Part shown: positions 8,807 through 16,441 of the stretch, piece after piece
Numbering within the stretch: the first letter of the stretch is position 1
Layout: each line of letters starts with the position of its first letter
DNA from: Candidatus Phytoplasma luffae
Lineage (GTDB): Bacteria > Bacillota_I > Bacilli_A > Acholeplasmatales > Acholeplasmataceae
Length of the DNA: 64,000 bases
Assembly: GCF_018024475.1 (NCBI RefSeq)
Contig: NZ_CP054393.1
Location: 496,001-560,000 of the forward strand
Reading direction: 5' to 3'
Notes under the pieces: model-generated
The model's database searches: none
The model's input: only the letters and a program-made list of their open reading frames with translations
Told to the model about the DNA's origin: nothing
Position numbers and translations under genes: made by a program

Positions 8807-9103
8807 ATGTCAAAAAAAATAATTATCACTAAAAAACCAAATAAAAAATTAACCAAAACCCAAAACCCAAATCAAAAAATATCAATCCCAGAAACAAAAA
8901 AACTCAATCATCACATTTCACCCCCAACTCCTAATATCAATAAACTAAATTTATTAAAAATAATTACTTATTTAACTATCATTTTATATTTTATTTTACA
9001 TGTCAACGTTATTTATTACCAAAACCAAATCCCTTGGTTAACAACAGGAATCAATAATTTTATTGATTTAATTAAAACAATTTTTTCAGGAGGAAACAAA
9101 TAA
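8807..9103 (+). CDS. Small single-pass membrane protein of the PMU
   Basis: 98 residues. About 45 hydrophilic residues rich in K, N, P and T come first, then a membrane segment at about 50-70 (ITYLTIILYFILHVNVIYY) and a short tail with a second mildly hydrophobic stretch. Family not recognised. RBS AAAGGAGAA seven bases before the ATG. Its TAA shares one base with the next ATG (TAATG), so the two are coupled. The basic N-terminal part is probably cytoplasmic. Confidence 0.7.
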   Translation: MSKKIIITKKPNKKLTKTQNPNQKISIPETKKLNHHISPPTPNINKLNLLKIITYLTIILYFILHVNVIYYQNQIPWLTTGINNFIDLIKTIFSGGNK

Positions 9104-9708
9104 TGAAAACACAAAATAAAAATAAAATATTAATTATCATAACATTTGTAATTGTTCTATTTTTCTCAATTATCTCAATTTATGCTTTAAACGATTACTT
9201 TAACAAACAAAGAAAAGAAAAAATAAATTTAATAAATGATTTTCCTATTTTCACTGTTGAACGAACGGGTGGCAACAACGAAAATCAAATACTTTTGCCG
9301 ATTTCAATTCCTAACTTAAGCCAAAAAAAATACAATCACTTAATTACTATCGAACACGAAGCAATCCTTAACTCAAATGGAATAGATATTTCAATACCCT
9401 TATATTTAAAATTATCAACCCAATATAACACTAACCAATCCTTTAACAACCCAGAAAAATATTTAAACATAAGCCTCAAAGTTAATAACAATGATTATGA
9501 CGACACAAAACGTCCCCAAATGATATTAAACGACAAAGGTATTGGAATTATTAAAATTCAAATTAGCATCGAACAAAAAGAAATCATCAATTCCAAAAAC
9601 CCTCAATTAGAATTAATTTGTGATTACGAATTAGTCGATTCCCAAGGTAAATCTTTCGAAGGCGGAAATCAAACTATCGAAAACAAAATTGCTCAATTAG
9701 CAAAATAA
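9103..9708 (+). CDS. Membrane-anchored extracytoplasmic protein of the PMU
   Basis: 201 residues. A signal anchor at about 8-29 (ILIIITFVIVLFFSIISIYAL) is followed by some 170 hydrophilic residues with alternating beta-like patterns (ILLPISIPN, LITIEHEAIL, ISIPLYLKLS, LELICDYELV), suggesting a beta-sandwich outside the membrane. Family not recognised. RBS CAGGAGGAA lies in the end of the preceding gene and the starts are coupled. A terminator follows at 9716-9750, so this closes the first PMU transcription block. With no cell wall, such a domain would face the host cytoplasm directly; that is inference. Confidence 0.72.
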   Translation: MKTQNKNKILIIITFVIVLFFSIISIYALNDYFNKQRKEKINLINDFPIFTVERTGGNNENQILLPISIPNLSQKKYNHLITIEHEAILNSNGIDISIPLYLKLSTQYNTNQSFNNPEKYLNISLKVNNNDYDDTKRPQMILNDKGIGIIKIQISIEQKEIINSKNPQLELICDYELVDSQGKSFEGGNQTIENKIAQLAK

Positions 9709-9715
9709 AATATTA

Positions 9716-9750
9716 AAAGACTAAACAAAATTTGTATTAGTCTTTTTTTA
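9716..9750 (+). terminator. Terminator closing the first PMU block
   Basis: The stem AAAGACTAA / TTAGTCTTT with a 12-base loop is followed by a T run. It separates the sigma-to-9708 group from the AAA+ group. Confidence 0.75.
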
Positions 9751-9770
9751 TTTTTCAGAAAGGTATTAAT

Positions 9771-10973
9771 ATGAAAATGAATATTAAAAAAAATCAAAAT
9801 AAAAATTTAAATCCAACTAATTTAATAATAATCATTATAACATCTATCATTTTATTTTTAGGAATTCAAGTTTGGATCCACCATCAAGCTTTAATCGAAA
9901 ATCAAACCCAAATCCTAAATCATCATAAAAGATTAGAAACCCAAAACAAAACTAACCAAGAAACTAAAAAATATTTAGAAGACCAAATAACTAAAAATAA
10001 TTCATCACCAGAAAAAATTCAAACTTTTTCTTCATCAGAATTACAAGAAAAAACAATAATCCCGAACGATAACCAAGAAGAATTATTATTTAAACCTTCT
10101 AACAACAATAAATTCCCAGGATTCAACCAACTAATCGGTTTCAAAGAAGAAAAACAAGCATTAGATGGATTTATTGATTATCTCAACAACAAAGAAAACT
10201 ACCAAAATATTGGAGAAATCGAATCTCCTCTAGGTATTTTAATGTATGGAGCCCCTGGAACAGGAAAAACCACTCTCGCAAGATCCTTAGCCAAAGAAAC
10301 TAATTTACCCTTCTTTGAAGTAAGCAGCTCTTTATTCTCACAAAAATACAAAGGTATCGCCCCTCAATTAGTCAAAGATTTATTTATGACAGCTCGCGAA
10401 GAAGCAGCCCAAAACAATGGCGCAATCATCTTTTTAGATGAATGCGAAACTATCTTTACTGATTTAAGCACTTTAGAAACTGATTCAGAAATTGCCAATG
10501 TTGTGAATCAATTCAAAACTGAATTGACATCTTTTAAAAACAACCCTGAAAAACCTATTTTCATCATTGGAGCTACAAACCACATTAACCAAATCGATGA
10601 TGCCATCAAATCAAGATTCACTTACAATATCGAAGTCAAACCAGGCAACAAAGAAGAAAGAAAACAATTCCTAGAATTTTTAATCAACAAACGTAAAAAC
10701 CCTTATAGTGAAGAAGCCAAACAATACTTATATGAAGTCATTAACGAAGCTTTAGAAATATTACCGCCAAACCATCAATTCAAACAAGCCAATCGTACTT
10801 TGGAAAACCTCTTAAAAACAACAGTAACAATCTTTGCGAAAAACAGAGGTCAAGGTGAAACTAGAAGAAATGAAATCAACAAAGAAGATTTAAAACAAGC
10901 ATATAAAATGATAATTTCTCCTAATATAAATATATTAGACCAAATAGAAAAAAACCAAAAAGGAGATGAATAA
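9771..10973 (+). CDS. hflB: Membrane-anchored AAA+ ATPase, FtsH-like but without protease domain
   Basis: 400 residues. A membrane segment lies at about 18-36, then a short coiled coil, then one AAA+ module: Walker A GAPGTGKT at 160-167, Walker B ending in DECE at 223-226, sensor-1 GATN and an arginine in SRFT. The helical lid follows and the chain ends at the point where FtsH would begin its zinc protease (KEDLKQAYKMIIS...). It is therefore an ATPase without proteolytic activity, although PMU genes of this kind are often annotated hflB or ftsH. RBS AGAAAGG before the ATG. The next gene begins four bases after the stop and encodes a coiled-coil membrane protein, a likely partner. Expected to work at the cytoplasmic face of the membrane; the substrate is unknown. 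Confidence 0.85.
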   Translation: MKMNIKKNQNKNLNPTNLIIIIITSIILFLGIQVWIHHQALIENQTQILNHHKRLETQNKTNQETKKYLEDQITKNNSSPEKIQTFSSSELQEKTIIPNDNQEELLFKPSNNNKFPGFNQLIGFKEEKQALDGFIDYLNNKENYQNIGEIESPLGILMYGAPGTGKTTLARSLAKETNLPFFEVSSSLFSQKYKGIAPQLVKDLFMTAREEAAQNNGAIIFLDECETIFTDLSTLETDSEIANVVNQFKTELTSFKNNPEKPIFIIGATNHINQIDDAIKSRFTYNIEVKPGNKEERKQFLEFLINKRKNPYSEEAKQYLYEVINEALEILPPNHQFKQANRTLENLLKTTVTIFAKNRGQGETRRNEINKEDLKQAYKMIISPNINILDQIEKNQKGDE

Positions 10974-10976
10974 TAT

Positions 10977-12596
10977 ATGTTAACACCATTTGACTTAATC
11001 AAAGGATTTTTATCATTTAAATCTTATTTCACCTGGTTTTTAATAGCCACTACCATCTTTAGTCTATTTGTTTTCTTTAAAAGAAAACTTTCACCCACTC
11101 AACAATCAACAACATCATGGAAAGGCTATTTAACTTATTTTTTAATTATAATTGGTATTTTAAGTTTCATTTATTTATGTTTCTTTCATAAAACAGAACC
11201 ATCATCTAAATATGCAGGGCAATTAGTCAATAAAATCGACAAAGCCATCGATAAATACGAAAATACAATAAATAATTACAAAGGATTAAAAACTAATTGG
11301 GAAAGTGAATTAAAAAAATGTGAAGATGAATTAAAAGAACTCTACAATGCCCAAGAATCCTCCCAAAAACAAAAAGAACAAATCCATGAATTGTTAGAAC
11401 AAAATGAAACAAAAATTAAAGAAATAAAAGAACAATTAAAAAACACAACAGGTAACATCACTATCTTAAAAGGCAAGCTAACTCAGTTAGAAAAAGATAA
11501 AGATGCCAAAGAAAAAGAAATTAAACAAAAACAAGAAGAAGAAAAATTAGCTTCTCCTGACGATAAAATTAGATTAAGAGCACAAATTGAAAAACTACAA
11601 GATGAAGTAGAAGAAATAGTTGGTAAAATATCTGATATAAATTCTCAAATTGGTAAATTAGAAGCAACCCAAGAAAAATACCAAAATATGTTATCTCGTG
11701 CTGAAAAATTTAAAAAAATGTTAGAAGAACAATATAAAGATTTAACTGAAGGAGAAAAAAGATTATATAATCAAATCCAATCAGTTGAAGAACGTCATGC
11801 CGAAATCCAAAAAGAAATTGATGCAGTCAAGAAAAAACTAGATAAAATCGATTTAGAAAAAGATTTATATACATCCCTAAAAATAAAATATCGCGAAATG
11901 CATAACCGCATGCAAACCTATGAAAAAGAACATGAAGCATCAGCTGGAAACATAGTAAAATGGGGATTCAAAGCTTTTGATAAAGTAACTGACTTAATCC
12001 CCGCTAAATATGGTATGAAAATTTTAGGCAAATCAGTTACTTTTACACGTAAGTTCGCTCAAGGTATGTCAAAAGCTACTTTAGTTCTTCACGAAGGCCA
12101 CCGTTTGTGGCATTTATATAATGAAGTCGCGCAAGAAAACAAAGAACATCCACCAATGATTACCGAAGAAGCTTTAAAAATGTATACTCAAGACATCGAC
12201 CGTGATTTAGCCAAACTTGACGCCGACTACAAAGATTACGAAAAAAAATTAGGTGATTATAAACTTCGTCAAAATGAAAATAATTTAGAACAAGAATTAG
12301 AATATTCTAGATCAATAGTTCGCGGAATAGCCCAAAAAGAACAATCAGTTATCGGTGAATATGAAACCATCATCGAAGAATTAAAACATAAACAAAAAGA
12401 CATAAAAGATATTTATAAGTTAGAAATAAAACAAGATAGATTAGAAGAAGAATTAGAAACTAAAAAAGAAGACGTGAATGATTTAAAAGAACAATTAAAA
12501 CAAAAAAATCCGAGTTACGCTCGTGCTCAACAACGCCTGCAAGCTAGACGAATTGGTAAAATCCCTGAAATGATAATGATTCCAAATAAAAAATAA
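10977..12596 (+). CDS. Two-pass membrane protein with long coiled coils (PMU)
   Basis: 539 residues. Membrane segments lie at about 17-35 and 52-70. A coiled coil covers about 80-300, a middle region (about 315-385) contains AFDKVTDLIPAKYGMKILGK, and a second coiled coil covers 390-520. Family not recognised. RBS AAAGGAGATG lies in the end of the AAA+ gene and only three bases separate them, so the two are made together. Residues about 200-265 (K-L-Q-D-E-V...I-V-G-K-I...Q-I-G-K-L-E) match part of the protein encoded at 12696, so the two are paralogues. Inference: a membrane scaffold worked on or regulated by the AAA+ protein. Confidence 0.8.
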   Translation: MLTPFDLIKGFLSFKSYFTWFLIATTIFSLFVFFKRKLSPTQQSTTSWKGYLTYFLIIIGILSFIYLCFFHKTEPSSKYAGQLVNKIDKAIDKYENTINNYKGLKTNWESELKKCEDELKELYNAQESSQKQKEQIHELLEQNETKIKEIKEQLKNTTGNITILKGKLTQLEKDKDAKEKEIKQKQEEEKLASPDDKIRLRAQIEKLQDEVEEIVGKISDINSQIGKLEATQEKYQNMLSRAEKFKKMLEEQYKDLTEGEKRLYNQIQSVEERHAEIQKEIDAVKKKLDKIDLEKDLYTSLKIKYREMHNRMQTYEKEHEASAGNIVKWGFKAFDKVTDLIPAKYGMKILGKSVTFTRKFAQGMSKATLVLHEGHRLWHLYNEVAQENKEHPPMITEEALKMYTQDIDRDLAKLDADYKDYEKKLGDYKLRQNENNLEQELEYSRSIVRGIAQKEQSVIGEYETIIEELKHKQKDIKDIYKLEIKQDRLEEELETKKEDVNDLKEQLKQKNPSYARAQQRLQARRIGKIPEMIMIPNKK

Positions 12597-12626
12597 TTTT
12601 CCTTAAACATTTAATCCCTAAAATTG

Positions 12627-12676
12627 TATAATAGTGATATATTCATATTTCAATATTTGATAATAATCACTATTAT
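12627..12676 (+). promoter_or_regulatory. Promoter overlapped by an 11-bp inverted repeat
   Basis: TATAAT at 12627-12632 lies inside ATAATAGTGAT (12628-12638), whose exact reverse complement ATCACTATTAT is at 12666-12676, 27 bases further on. The -35 region is weak (TTAAAC near 12603). The pair ends just before the RBS of the next gene. It could be an operator, or a hairpin in the mRNA leader. Confidence 0.5.
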
Positions 12677-12695
12677 CAGAAAGGAAATGAAATTT

Positions 12696-13526
12696 ATGAA
12701 TAATAATTTTTTTAAAAAACATTTAGTAACTATTGTTATCATTTTACCTTTCGTAATAGCAATTATCATAGGCATTAATCAAGGATTTAATGATTATCAA
12801 AACGAAAAAAATTATTTATCTCCTTTAGAGAACAAACCCCAACAAATCCCTTCAAAAATAAAACGTTCTACGGAAGAAACACCCCAACCGAAAATTAAAA
12901 CCACTGCTGCTCGTTTCGACCAAATTAAAACTTATGTTTTCTCAGAATCCGATGAAAATACCTTACTACCAAATGACCTTTCTGAAGAAGAAAAAACCCA
13001 AATCAATAAACTAAAAAATAGTTGGCAATTATCATTGAATTCCTTAAACGAACAAAAAACATGGGTAGATGAAAAACAAACTGAATGCGATGAATACCAA
13101 GCACAATTAAATTCTCTTCAACCTCAAATAGAAGCTTTAAAACCACAACAACAAAAACTAGAACAAGATCAAGCCGATAAAAATAAAATAATTAATCAAA
13201 AAAAAGAAGTTCGGAAACAATTTAAATATTTACCTAATCAACCCGAAGAAGTTAGAAAAAAAAGAGAAGAAAATAAAAGAATATTAGAAGCTGAAATCGA
13301 CAAACTCCAAGATGAAGTAATAAAAATAGTTGGTGAAATCGGCAAAATCAACGTTCAAATTGGCATATTAGAAAGTGACCAAAAATTATACAAAAGTAGG
13401 TTAAAGGATTCTAAAGAATCCAAACAAGATTTAGAAAAACGATATAAAAATGCTGAATTACAATATAAAGATTTAATTATTTCTGGATTAAACAAACTCT
13501 ATGACATTACCTCGACTGAGGGATAA
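12696..13526 (+). CDS. Single-pass membrane protein with coiled coil, paralogue of the 10977 product
   Basis: 276 residues from the ATG at 12696, chosen because AAAGGAA lies ten bases before it; an earlier TTG at 12624 would put promoter DNA into the protein. A membrane anchor at about 11-29 (IVIILPFVIAIIIGINQGF) is followed by a P/K-rich linker and a coiled coil (about 95-265). The segment D-K-L-Q-D-E-V...I-V-G-E-I...Q-I-G-I-L-E matches the 10977 product, after which this protein ends much earlier. It looks like a truncated tandem duplicate that diverged. It has its own promoter and inverted repeat and is followed after 22 bases by the effector candidate. Confidence 0.78.
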   Translation: MNNNFFKKHLVTIVIILPFVIAIIIGINQGFNDYQNEKNYLSPLENKPQQIPSKIKRSTEETPQPKIKTTAARFDQIKTYVFSESDENTLLPNDLSEEEKTQINKLKNSWQLSLNSLNEQKTWVDEKQTECDEYQAQLNSLQPQIEALKPQQQKLEQDQADKNKIINQKKEVRKQFKYLPNQPEEVRKKREENKRILEAEIDKLQDEVIKIVGEIGKINVQIGILESDQKLYKSRLKDSKESKQDLEKRYKNAELQYKDLIISGLNKLYDITSTEG

Positions 13527-13548
13527 AAAATAAAAGGAGTCGTTAATA

Positions 13549-13917
13549 ATGATTAAATTAGAAAAACAATTATCTTTGTTTAGTCTATTTTTTATCATTT
13601 TTTTAGGATTATTAATGTTTGATAACAATATGTTATATGCTTCCCCTGGGATAAATTTAGATGTAAGAATGAGACAACTTACAGAAGAACAAAATAATTT
13701 AATACAACAGTTAAATAATAATTTTAATGATTTAAGTTTAAATAATACAATACGTTTAAGTAGAATGCAAAATATTGCAGCAGATATAGAACGAATTTCA
13801 AACCAAATAAATGCAATAAATCAACAATTAATTCTCAGAGATCAATTTCAACGAGAAAGAGAAACAAGAAACAACACCTCAAATCAACAAAACAACAATA
13901 ATAATGGAAGACATTAA
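13549..13917 (+). CDS. Secreted effector candidate with SVM-type signal peptide
   Basis: 122 residues. The first 31 (M-I-K-L-E-K-Q-L-S-L-F...F-I-I-F-L-G-L-L...L-Y-A) are a cleavable Sec signal peptide of the phytoplasma SVM kind (basic start, F/L/I core, F-L-G-L-L, ending Y-A-S). About 91 residues remain: NLDVRMRQLTEEQNNLIQQL and ADIERISNQINAINQQL form two heptad helices, then an N/Q-rich tail. Size, two-helix layout and signal fit the SAP54/PHYL1 (phyllogen) effectors, which bind plant MADS-box factors and turn flowers leafy. I infer that membership from architecture only; a different SVM protein is possible. RBS AAAGGAGTCG; a strong terminator follows. Lying between PMU membrane genes, it moves with the element. 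Confidence 0.75.
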   Translation: MIKLEKQLSLFSLFFIIFLGLLMFDNNMLYASPGINLDVRMRQLTEEQNNLIQQLNNNFNDLSLNNTIRLSRMQNIAADIERISNQINAINQQLILRDQFQRERETRNNTSNQQNNNNNGRH

Positions 13918-13945
13918 AAAAAATTAACTCAAAAATCTTATTAAC

Positions 13946-13975
13946 AAGACCCTCTCCCAAGGGTCTTTTTTATTT
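13946..13975 (+). terminator. Terminator after the effector candidate
   Basis: The stem AAGACCCT / AGGGTCTT with a six-base loop is followed by TTTTTATTT. Clear rho-independent form. Confidence 0.85.
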
Positions 13976-14033
13976 AACACACACATATTTTGGTAAAACA
14001 ATAACAAAAAACAAAAAAAGGAGGTAAACAATT

Positions 14034-14066
14034 ATGTCAAAATCAATCAAAATTCCTTTTATCTAA
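14034..14066 (+). other. Correct start region of the next gene, put out of frame
   Basis: AAAGGAGG at 14016-14023 is ideally placed for the ATG at 14034, but that frame (MSKSIKIPFI) stops at 14064. Removing one T from the four-T run at 14057-14060 joins it to the downstream frame and gives MSKSIKIPLSKYFIII..., a perfect signal peptide. See the next entry. Confidence 0.7.
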
Positions 14067-14097
14067 ATATTTCATCATTATTTATTTATTATTATTT

Positions 14098-15573
14098 TTG
14101 ATTTGTTGTCCTTCTATCTCCGCTCATCCTTATTTTCATCATCAATCTAAATCAAAAATAAAACTATCTGACTACCAAACCCTTCAACAAGAATGGTTAG
14201 CGACCCAACCCAAAATGAAAAGATATGACATTCCTGTTTTATCCAAAGAAAGCATCCCTGATATCTTAAAATATTTTAATATCAAAGCTTCTATCTATTT
14301 CCTTCAAGAGCCTTCCTACAATCCTTATGATTACACTTTCTTCGACGCTAAACTCAAAAACCCTCCTTCAGGTTTAATTGGGGCTTATTTCAAACCAAGA
14401 CATAACCCTTTTAATATCAAATATCCTGATGAAGATGATGAATTCACCTTAGAAGAACTCCTTGATTACGGAATAGCCATCAAAGAAGCCTTTGTCTTTT
14501 GGGATACAAAACAAAAACCTCAAGAAGAAAATGTAAATATAGAATTAATAATAATTGAAATGTTTGCTGACCAAAACAAAGAAGAAGCAATTAATAATTA
14601 TTTAATCAAAAACAACATCATTAAAGAACCAAAACTAATTAAACTAGGTTGTTATAACGCAACACCTCATACTGGATTAGTATTGCCTTTACCTTTTGGA
14701 AAATTTTTATTTGAATTTGAAATTGATGCCATTTATTTTGATGACGGCATAAGGTTATTATCTGAAAATCGAAATATACAATCTCTAAGAAACCGATTAG
14801 AATGGAAACAAGAATTTCTACAAGAAGTTATAATAAAACAAAATTCATGTGAAGATACACATTTCAAAACTGTCTATCAAGAAAGCATTAATGAAATTAA
14901 TGAAAGCATCAATCAAATAAAAGAAGATATTATTAAATCTCAATCATATACTATCGAAGACTTAACAAAACTCTCAAATGGTGCCAAAAACATCTATCTT
15001 TTCTTCCTTAATGTTCAAAAAAGAAAAAAAATTATTGAACTCCCTGACTCTTTAGACCCTTATCAAACTATCCGAGATTGGAAAAGAGAAAACAACCTTT
15101 ATACTTTCCCTCCTTTAATAAAAGAAAGTGAATATAAAGAAGAAACAGAAAAGCGAAATTGGGATATTGAAATAACTTCTCCTTCTTATAAAAAAATAGA
15201 TATTCCTTTTCAAATTAAAAAAATATTCCAATGTTTAGAAACTGATGATTGTATTTATTTTGTAGTTTGTAATGATACACTCCAAATTAAACTCGCCGAA
15301 CAATATCGTAATGCTTATATAAATTGGTTAAAGCAATGTTACATTCAATATGGATGTTCTTATTCAGCTCAAGAAATAAGAAATAAATTTGGAAAAACAT
15401 CGAGAATTATTTATGATGAAAACGGAAATACATGTTGGTATCAATATGTCCCAGGTTTTTTCTCTGATGATTGGATTGTTAATGGTCATAATTGTGTTGG
15501 TAATTCTAATATTTTTTATAATTTTTATAACACCACTCCCCCACCCAAAAGAATTGAATTAAGCTTTAAATAA
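14098..15573 (+). CDS. Secreted PMU protein with a frameshift in its signal peptide
   Basis: 491 residues if read from the TTG at 14098. That start lacks an RBS and cuts the signal peptide. The frame is open upstream and encodes L-S-K-Y-F-I-I-I-Y-L-L-L-F-L-I-C-C-P-S-I-S-A, a Sec signal with a cleavage site after SISA. With one base removed near 14057 the ATG at 14034 and its strong RBS come into frame. The mature part (about 480 residues) has no membrane segment, several cysteines, a helical middle and a YDENGNTCWYQY stretch near the end that recalls the YDxNG motif of phytoplasma DUF2963 proteins. I do not recognise the rest. Possible states are a new null mutation, a slippage switch, frameshifted translation or a sequencing error. 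A terminator follows. Confidence 0.7.
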   Translation: MICCPSISAHPYFHHQSKSKIKLSDYQTLQQEWLATQPKMKRYDIPVLSKESIPDILKYFNIKASIYFLQEPSYNPYDYTFFDAKLKNPPSGLIGAYFKPRHNPFNIKYPDEDDEFTLEELLDYGIAIKEAFVFWDTKQKPQEENVNIELIIIEMFADQNKEEAINNYLIKNNIIKEPKLIKLGCYNATPHTGLVLPLPFGKFLFEFEIDAIYFDDGIRLLSENRNIQSLRNRLEWKQEFLQEVIIKQNSCEDTHFKTVYQESINEINESINQIKEDIIKSQSYTIEDLTKLSNGAKNIYLFFLNVQKRKKIIELPDSLDPYQTIRDWKRENNLYTFPPLIKESEYKEETEKRNWDIEITSPSYKKIDIPFQIKKIFQCLETDDCIYFVVCNDTLQIKLAEQYRNAYINWLKQCYIQYGCSYSAQEIRNKFGKTSRIIYDENGNTCWYQYVPGFFSDDWIVNGHNCVGNSNIFYNFYNTTPPPKRIELSFK

Positions 15574-15580
15574 CAATTTA

Positions 15581-15608
15581 AAAGACTCTCTTGTAGAGTC
15601 TTTTTTTA
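15581..15608 (+). terminator. Terminator after the secreted protein gene
   Basis: The stem AAAGACTCT / AGAGTCTTT with a five-base loop is followed by a T run. Confidence 0.85.
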
Positions 15609-15638
15609 TTATCTAAAACCCAATTAAAGGAGAAAAAA

Positions 15639-16268
15639 ATGAAACTTATAGTTTTTGAAGGACTAGATGGTAGCGGCAAAACAACTTTAATTCAAGAATT
15701 ACAACAAAAACTAAAAAAACAAAAAATAAATAATAAAATTTATCAAGGTTTAGGAAGTAGTTCTATTGGAACAGAAATAAGAAATTTATTTTTAAATTAT
15801 AACCAAGTTGATTACATTACTCGTTTTTATCTTAGCATCACTAATATGGCTCAAATCCAAAAAGAACTCATCTATCCTCATTTAAAACAAAATCAACTCA
15901 TAATCTTAGACCGTTGGTTACCATCAACATATGCCTACCAATTATTTCCTTATCTTAAACAAACAAAATCTTGTTTCGATTTAAAAGAAATTTTTGATAT
16001 CACTCATAAAAAATTATTTATTAAACCTCATTTATTAATTTATCTAGATATTAATCCTCTTATTGGTAAAGAAAGAAAACAAACCCAAAAAAACCATCAA
16101 TTAGATATTATCGAACAAAAATCCTTAACTTATCACCAAACTGTCCATAAAGGTTATTATCATTATTTAACTCATTATCAAAACAATAAACAATTAATTC
16201 TAAATGGTATTGATTCCCTTCAATCAAATGTTACTAAAATTATGAAATTAATAAGAGATATAAAATGA
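15639..16268 (+). CDS. tmk: Thymidylate kinase
   Basis: 209 residues, the usual length. It phosphorylates dTMP to dTDP. The P-loop FEGLDGSGKTT is at 6-16, the catalytic D-R-W-x-x-S-T-x-A-Y-Q at about 89-99, and L-I-Y-L-D-I-N-P is the conserved late strand. RBS AAAGGAGAA before the ATG. PMUs typically carry tmk copies, often several per genome, which may help nucleotide supply during element replication. The stop overlaps the start of a 40-codon gene (ATGA), so the two are coupled. Confidence 0.93.
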   Translation: MKLIVFEGLDGSGKTTLIQELQQKLKKQKINNKIYQGLGSSSIGTEIRNLFLNYNQVDYITRFYLSITNMAQIQKELIYPHLKQNQLIILDRWLPSTYAYQLFPYLKQTKSCFDLKEIFDITHKKLFIKPHLLIYLDINPLIGKERKQTQKNHQLDIIEQKSLTYHQTVHKGYYHYLTHYQNNKQLILNGIDSLQSNVTKIMKLIRDIK

Positions 16269-16387
16269 AAAAAATCATAAAGAAAAAATGTCAAAACGGT
16301 AATTTATATATCTATTTTCGCAACGGCAAAATCAAAACAATTCATAAAGATGGAATTATTACTTGGCGTACTAAAAAAATCTATTAA
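16265..16387 (+). CDS. 40-residue microprotein coupled to tmk
   Basis: The ATG overlaps the tmk stop by the ATGA arrangement. The product is K-rich at the start, then CQNGNLYIYFRNGKIKTIHK and DGIITWRTKKIY. The Y-x-x-x-N-G-K-I...D-G-x-I-x-W pattern looks like a pair of short beta strands of the YDxNG/DUF2963 style seen in phytoplasma proteins. A terminator follows at once. It could be a real small protein or the leftover of a longer one. Overlap and clean termination favour translation. Confidence 0.55.
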   Translation: MKKIIKKKCQNGNLYIYFRNGKIKTIHKDGIITWRTKKIY

Positions 16388-16394
16388 AACAAAC

Positions 16395-16423
16395 CAAAGA
16401 CCCTCAAAAAGGGTCTTTTTTAT
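16395..16423 (+). terminator. Terminator after tmk and the microprotein
   Basis: The stem AAGACCCT / AGGGTCTT is followed by TTTTTATTT. It resembles the terminators at 13946 and 15581. Confidence 0.85.
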
Positions 16424-16441
16424 TTAGAAAGGAATTTAAAA

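Noticed and set aside
15639-16268. UGA read as tryptophan, as in other mollicutes
   Set aside because: UGA ends tmk at the expected place and tryptophans are UGG throughout, so the standard bacterial code applies.
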